Shown here: piece by piece, positions 60,879 through 64,000 of the stretch | Numbering within the stretch: position 1 is the stretch's first letter | Layout: the number at the start of each line of letters is the position of its first letter | From: an uncultured Aquimarina sp. | GTDB taxonomy: Bacteria; Bacteroidota; Bacteroidia; Flavobacteriales; Flavobacteriaceae | Assembly (NCBI GenBank): GCA_947496555.1 | Contig: CANMDH010000010.1 | Coordinates: 62,001-126,000, forward strand | Direction of reading: 5' to 3' | Length of the DNA stretch: 64,000 bases | Made by a program: the position numbers and the translations under genes | Notes under the pieces: generated by a model | What the model was told of the DNA's origin: nothing | The model's database searches: none | What the model saw: the letters and a program-made list of their open reading frames with translations, nothing else

Positions 60879-61655
60879 ATGGCAAAGAAAGAAGTTACTG
60901 TTGAGCAAAAATTAAGAGCATTATACGATTTGCAATTAATTGACTCTAGAGTTGATGAGATAAGAAACGTTCGTGGAGAGTTACCTCTAGAAGTTGAAGA
61001 TCTTGAAGACGAAGTAGCCGGATTAAATAAAAGATTAGATAAGCTAAACAACGATCTTGAAACCATAGATGATGGTATCAAGAATAAGAAAAATCTTATA
61101 GAAGAAGCCAAAGCACTAATCAAAAAATACGGAGAACAACAAAAAAACGTTCGTAACAATCGCGAATATAACTCTCTTAGCAAAGAGATGGAATTTCAGG
61201 AGTTAGAGATTCAATTGGCAGAAAAGCATATTAAGGAGCATAAAGCTCAGATCGTGCAGAAGAATGAAATCATAACTCAAACCAAAGAAAAACTTGGAGA
61301 GCGTAACGAACATCTATCTCATAAAAAAGGAGAGTTGGATGCCATTTTAGCTGAAACTGAAAAAGAAGAGCAGGCACTAATTGCAAAATCTGAAGATTAT
61401 CAAAAAGAAATTGAAGATCGCTTAGTTAATGCTTATAAAAGAATTAGAGATAATGTGAAAAATGGTCTTGCTGTAGTTCCAATCGAGCGTGGCGCTTCTG
61501 GTGGATCTTTCTTTACAATTCCGCCGCAAGTACAAATGGAAATTGCCTCTCGTAAAAAAATCATTACAGATGAGCATAGTGGTAGAATTTTGGTGGACCA
61601 GGAGCTTGCCAAAGAAGAGAAAGAAAAAATGGAAGCTCTTTTTGCTAAATTATAG
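60879..61655 (+). CDS. DUF164-type coiled-coil protein with degenerate zinc ribbon
   Basis: 258 residues. Most of it (about 10-200) is a long antiparallel coiled coil (KLRALYDLQLIDSRVDEIRN... through QALIAKSEDYQKEIEDRL). The C-terminal segment GASGGSFFTIPPQVQMEIASRKK...DEHSGRILVDQEL matches the zinc-ribbon end of DUF164 proteins, but the four zinc cysteines are replaced (Ala/Ser/His/Ser). Relatives in other phyla keep them. The gene follows the NIF3 gene by 3 bp, a pairing seen widely, so a joint function is likely. A terminator follows. Confidence 0.85.
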   Translation: MAKKEVTVEQKLRALYDLQLIDSRVDEIRNVRGELPLEVEDLEDEVAGLNKRLDKLNNDLETIDDGIKNKKNLIEEAKALIKKYGEQQKNVRNNREYNSLSKEMEFQELEIQLAEKHIKEHKAQIVQKNEIITQTKEKLGERNEHLSHKKGELDAILAETEKEEQALIAKSEDYQKEIEDRLVNAYKRIRDNVKNGLAVVPIERGASGGSFFTIPPQVQMEIASRKKIITDEHSGRILVDQELAKEEKEKMEALFAKL

Positions 61656-61679
61656 TAAAAAAAGATTTAATAGATATAT

Positions 61680-61706
61680 AGCCTCAGTCACACTGAGGCT
61701 TTTTTG
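61680..61706 (+). terminator. Intrinsic terminator
   Basis: AGCCTCAG (61680-61687) and CTGAGGCT (61693-61700) form an 8-bp stem followed by TTTTTT. Confidence 0.88.
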
Positions 61707-61724
61707 ATTCTAAACTAACCCAAA

Positions 61725-62963
61725 ATGAACCGCATTCTAATTATTGGTTTTGTTTGGCCGGAACCTAATTCTTCAGCTGCTGGAAGCAGAATGCTTCAGC
61801 TTATAGAGCTGTTTTTATCTCAAAACTGGAAAGTAACTTTTGCAAGTCCAGCAGCAGCAAGTGAACACATGATCGATTTGACTAAACTTGGAATCTCAAA
61901 AGTTAAAATTGAGCTTAACAATCCAAGTTTTGATCACTTTATTAAGCAATTACAGCCCAACATGGTCATGTTTGATCGATTTATGATCGAAGAACAATTT
62001 GGGTGGCGGGTTTCAAAACAATGCCCAAACACTCTTAAAATCCTGAATACCGAAGATCTGCACAGTCTAAGAAAAACAAGGCAACAATCGTTTAAAAACA
62101 ATGAAAAATACAATATTGAAGATCTTTTTGCAAGTGATTACACAAAAAGAGAAATTGCCAGTATGTATCGTTGCGATCTTTCCTTAATGATCTCTGAGTT
62201 TGAAATGGATTTGCTTAAAAATACTTTCAACATTCAAGAAAATCTATTGCACTACATTCCATTTCTTTTAAATCCTATTGATTCTGAAATCAAAGATAAA
62301 TGGCCTAGTTTTGAAGAAAGAAATCATTTTATAACGATTGGAAATTTTCGGCACGAACCTAATTGGAATAGTATTTTACATCTTAAAGAAACTATTTGGC
62401 CACTGATTAAAAAAGAACTACCAAAAGCAGAATTACACATATACGGAGCATATCCCCCACCCAAAGCAACGCAATTACATAATCAAAAAGATGGATTTCT
62501 TGTTAAAGGTTGGGCAAAAGATGCTCAAGAAGTTATGAAAAAAGCTCGTGTCTGCCTGACTCCTTTGCGATTTGGTGCCGGAATCAAAGGAAAACTTGCC
62601 GAAGCTATGCTATGCGGCACACCAAGCGTTACTACTTCTATTGGCTCTGAAGGTATGCTCGATGAAGATTCGGATTGGAATGGTTTTGTAACCGACGATC
62701 CCTCAAACTTTGCCAAAGCAGCCGTAAAATTATATGCTAATAAAAGTCTTTGGCAACAATCACAACAAAACGGAATAGAAATCATCAACACACGTTTTCA
62801 AAAAAGTAAGTTCTCCTCTTCCTTAATTGAAAAAATTATTCAACTTCAAAATAATTTGAAAGAACATCGTTCAAAAAACTTTATTGGCAGTATGCTTCAA
62901 TTTCACACTTTAAGAAGTACAGAGTTTATGTCTAGATGGATTGAAGAGAAGAACAAGCACTAA
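61725..62963 (+). CDS. Glycosyltransferase (GT4-like)
   Basis: 412 residues with a two-domain GT-B pattern: N-terminal RILIIGFVWPEPNSSAAGSRM and later WPLIKKELPKAELHIYGAY, then TPLRFGAGIKGKLAEAMLCGTPSVTTSIGSEGM near 280-310, the nucleotide-sugar-binding motif of GT4-type enzymes (E and G in K-x-x-EAM...GTP). The sugar and acceptor are unknown. It stands alone, not in a polysaccharide cluster, so it could serve surface glycan or glycoprotein synthesis. It is convergent with rpsT. Confidence 0.88.
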   Translation: MNRILIIGFVWPEPNSSAAGSRMLQLIELFLSQNWKVTFASPAAASEHMIDLTKLGISKVKIELNNPSFDHFIKQLQPNMVMFDRFMIEEQFGWRVSKQCPNTLKILNTEDLHSLRKTRQQSFKNNEKYNIEDLFASDYTKREIASMYRCDLSLMISEFEMDLLKNTFNIQENLLHYIPFLLNPIDSEIKDKWPSFEERNHFITIGNFRHEPNWNSILHLKETIWPLIKKELPKAELHIYGAYPPPKATQLHNQKDGFLVKGWAKDAQEVMKKARVCLTPLRFGAGIKGKLAEAMLCGTPSVTTSIGSEGMLDEDSDWNGFVTDDPSNFAKAAVKLYANKSLWQQSQQNGIEIINTRFQKSKFSSSLIEKIIQLQNNLKEHRSKNFIGSMLQFHTLRSTEFMSRWIEEKNKH

Positions 62964-62995
62964 TCTGATCTTCTTTATGATCAAAAACAATGCAA

Positions 62996-63029
62996 CAAAA
63001 AAAGCTCTTCCAAAAAATTGGAAAAGCTT
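62996..63029 (-). terminator. Terminator of rpsT
   Basis: AAGCTCTTCCAA (63002-63013) pairs with TTGGAAAAGCTT (63018-63029), 11 of 12 positions, with A-runs on the left that give U residues on the minus transcript. It lies right after the rpsT stop. Confidence 0.8.
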
Positions 63030-63059
63030 ACTTTAGTTTTTATAAACGTTTACTACCTC

Positions 63060-63308
63060 TTAAAGAGCAGCTACGTGCTTAGCTAATTGAGATTTTAAGT
63101 TAGCTGCTTTATTCTTATGAATAACGTTATTCTTAGCTAACTTATCAAGCATAGAAACAACCGTTGGAAACAACTTTTCTGCTTCCTTCTTATCAGCTTC
63201 ACGTAATTTTTTGATAGCATTACGTGTAGTCTTATGCTGATATCTGTTTCTAAGACGCTTTGTCTCATTACTTCTAATTCTTTTTAATGCTGACTTATGA
63301 TTTGCCAT
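63060..63308 (-). CDS. rpsT: 30S ribosomal protein S20
   Basis: 82 residues. [45 protein letters not shown] and [18 protein letters not shown] are the family core of bS20, a three-helix basic protein on the 5' domain of 16S rRNA. The start ATG at 63308 is unambiguous. It is monocistronic, next to the tRNA-Glu genes. Confidence 0.97.
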   Translation of the reverse strand: MANHKSALKRIRSNETKRLRNRYQHKTTRNAIKKLREADKKEAEKLFPTVVSMLDKLAKNNVIHKNKAANLKSQLAKHVAAL

Positions 63309-63344
63309 CTCTCTTCTATTAAAAATTTCTTACTATACCGTTTG

Positions 63345-63416
63345 TAGCCCGTAGGGGAATCGAACCCCTCTTACCAGGATGAAAACCTGGCGTCCTAGCC
63401 GATAGACGAACGGGCC
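63345..63416 (-). tRNA. tRNA-Glu (anticodon UUC), copy 1
   Basis: 72 nt on the minus strand. The cloverleaf has a GGCCCGT acceptor arm pairing with ACGGGCT, an anticodon stem CCAGG/CCTGG around a loop with TTC, and GGTTCGATTCC for the T arm. CCA is not encoded. The sequence is identical to copy 2. Confidence 0.96.
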
Positions 63417-63484
63417 ATTTTCCTTTTTCCAGGATTGCAAATTTATAATTTTCACTTTAAATCTGCAATTAATTTCTTAATTCG

Positions 63485-63556
63485 TAGCCCGTAGGGGAAT
63501 CGAACCCCTCTTACCAGGATGAAAACCTGGCGTCCTAGCCGATAGACGAACGGGCC
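63485..63556 (-). tRNA. tRNA-Glu (anticodon UUC), copy 2
   Basis: 72 nt on the minus strand, identical to copy 1, 68 bp apart. A tandem pair for the same isoacceptor, likely transcribed together and then past rpsT. No attachment-site remnant or integrase is nearby. Confidence 0.96.
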
Positions 63557-63636
63557 ATAGTTGTTTGTCTAATTGCGGATGCAAAAATACAACTATTTTT
63601 TAATGGCGCAAGTGTTATTTTATTTTTTTCTAAAAC

Positions 63637-64000
63637 TTAATATGCTTTAGCAAATAACACACGATTTCTTGAAGACTTACCACTATAGACACACTCTCCC
63701 TCTTCCTCTTTTACATCAAAAGGAATACAACGTATGGTTGCCTTTGTAAGTTCTTTTATTTTTTGTTCTGTTTCAATAGTTCCATCCCAATGAGCAGAAA
63801 TAAAACCACCTTTATTTTCCAATACTTCTTTAAATTCTTCAAAAGAATTCACCTCGGTAATATGTTCATCTCGATATTGAGTTGCTTTTTGATGAAGGCT
63901 TTTCTGAATTTCCTCTAACAATGATTCTATAGTTGCTACAACTTCATTCTTTGCCACAAATTGCTTTGTTAATGTATCACGACGTGCTAATTCTACCGTG
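63637..64000 (-). CDS. proS: Prolyl-tRNA synthetase, C-terminal part (partial)
   Basis: The frame runs from the right edge to a stop at 63637-63639. It begins within TVELARRDTLTKQFVAKNE and ends in CIPFDVKEEEGECVYSGKSSRNRVLFAKAY, matching the C-terminal zinc-binding-like domain of the ProS type found in Bacteroidota, Archaea and eukaryotes. A GTG-coded internal Val can be misread as a 106-residue start at 63957. ProS charges tRNA-Pro. The rest lies beyond the window. Confidence 0.92.
   Translation of the reverse strand, partial: TVELARRDTLTKQFVAKNEVVATIESLLEEIQKSLHQKATQYRDEHITEVNSFEEFKEVLENKGGFISAHWDGTIETEQKIKELTKATIRCIPFDVKEEEGECVYSGKSSRNRVLFAKAY

Noticed and set aside
63345-63556. Possible integration hotspot at the tandem tRNA-Glu genes
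   Set aside because: Both tRNAs are intact and housekeeping genes flank them; no integrase, direct repeat of an att type or foreign segment is visible.

Overview
The window is chromosomal DNA of a member of the Bacteroidota, almost certainly a marine-type Flavobacteriaceae (Aquimarina or a relative is my guess; genus not provable here). The signs are an AT-rich genome, -7 promoter elements of the TAnnTTTG type, few Shine-Dalgarno sites, a bTHX ribosomal protein, a Bacteroidota-type GG-leader peptide, the birA/rsfS/ftsH/LUD/cdsA/psd gene order and a putative acyl-CoA-binding protein. Nearly all genes are full length. There is no prophage, insertion sequence, integrase or CRISPR array.

Layout. 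1-1714: end of trpA, ribosomal protein bTHX with a long Lys/Ala tail, a MUG-like uracil-DNA glycosylase, then a repeat-rich gap (heptamer array, a 41-44 bp hairpin array and dispersed repeats). 1715-6198 (-): two SGNH-hydrolase-like proteins and an MBOAT acyltransferase, probably for acylating a surface glycan. 6337-6504: an orphan RiPP-type precursor peptide. 6565-10017 (-): pyruvate carboxylase. 10280: a lipoprotein. 11204-15528 (-): outer-membrane porin plus a complete TRAP transporter whose binding protein resembles 2-oxo-acid/lactate binders. Next come an ArsR regulator, a small membrane protein translationally coupled to a symporter-histidine kinase fusion, and a response regulator. Carboxylate capture, its sensing and pyruvate carboxylation are thus close together.

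19524-24571: yaaA, cold-shock protein, RluD-type pseudouridine synthase, PASTA protein, ddl, coaD and a VOC protein. 24709-27317: DUF1800/DUF1501 secretion-type pair. 27453-31758: accessory stretch with two Roadblock-like proteins, two related microproteins sharing an RISNG motif, a GyrI-like protein, a Crp/Fnr regulator, an SRPBCC protein and a methyltransferase. 31916-34255 (-): a tightly overlapping operon of a divergent Lgt-like protein, a radical SAM enzyme with the Cys/His pattern of tetraether-lipid synthase (Tes) and a two-helix membrane peptide. This is the best candidate in the window for an undescribed lipid-modifying system. Then SulP transporter, M14 peptidase, NUDIX and pyrE.

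40127-45817: birA, rsfS, ftsH, LUD protein, cdsA, psd and the ACBP-like gene (phospholipid synthesis and membrane quality control). 45867-64000: valS, DUF1573, an aspartic protease with PDZ domain, aminotransferase, murB, ECF sigma factor, lipA, a GAPDH, a TPR hybrid histidine kinase, lpxK, a NIF3 protein, a coiled-coil protein, a glycosyltransferase, rpsT, two identical tRNA-Glu genes and the 3' end of proS.
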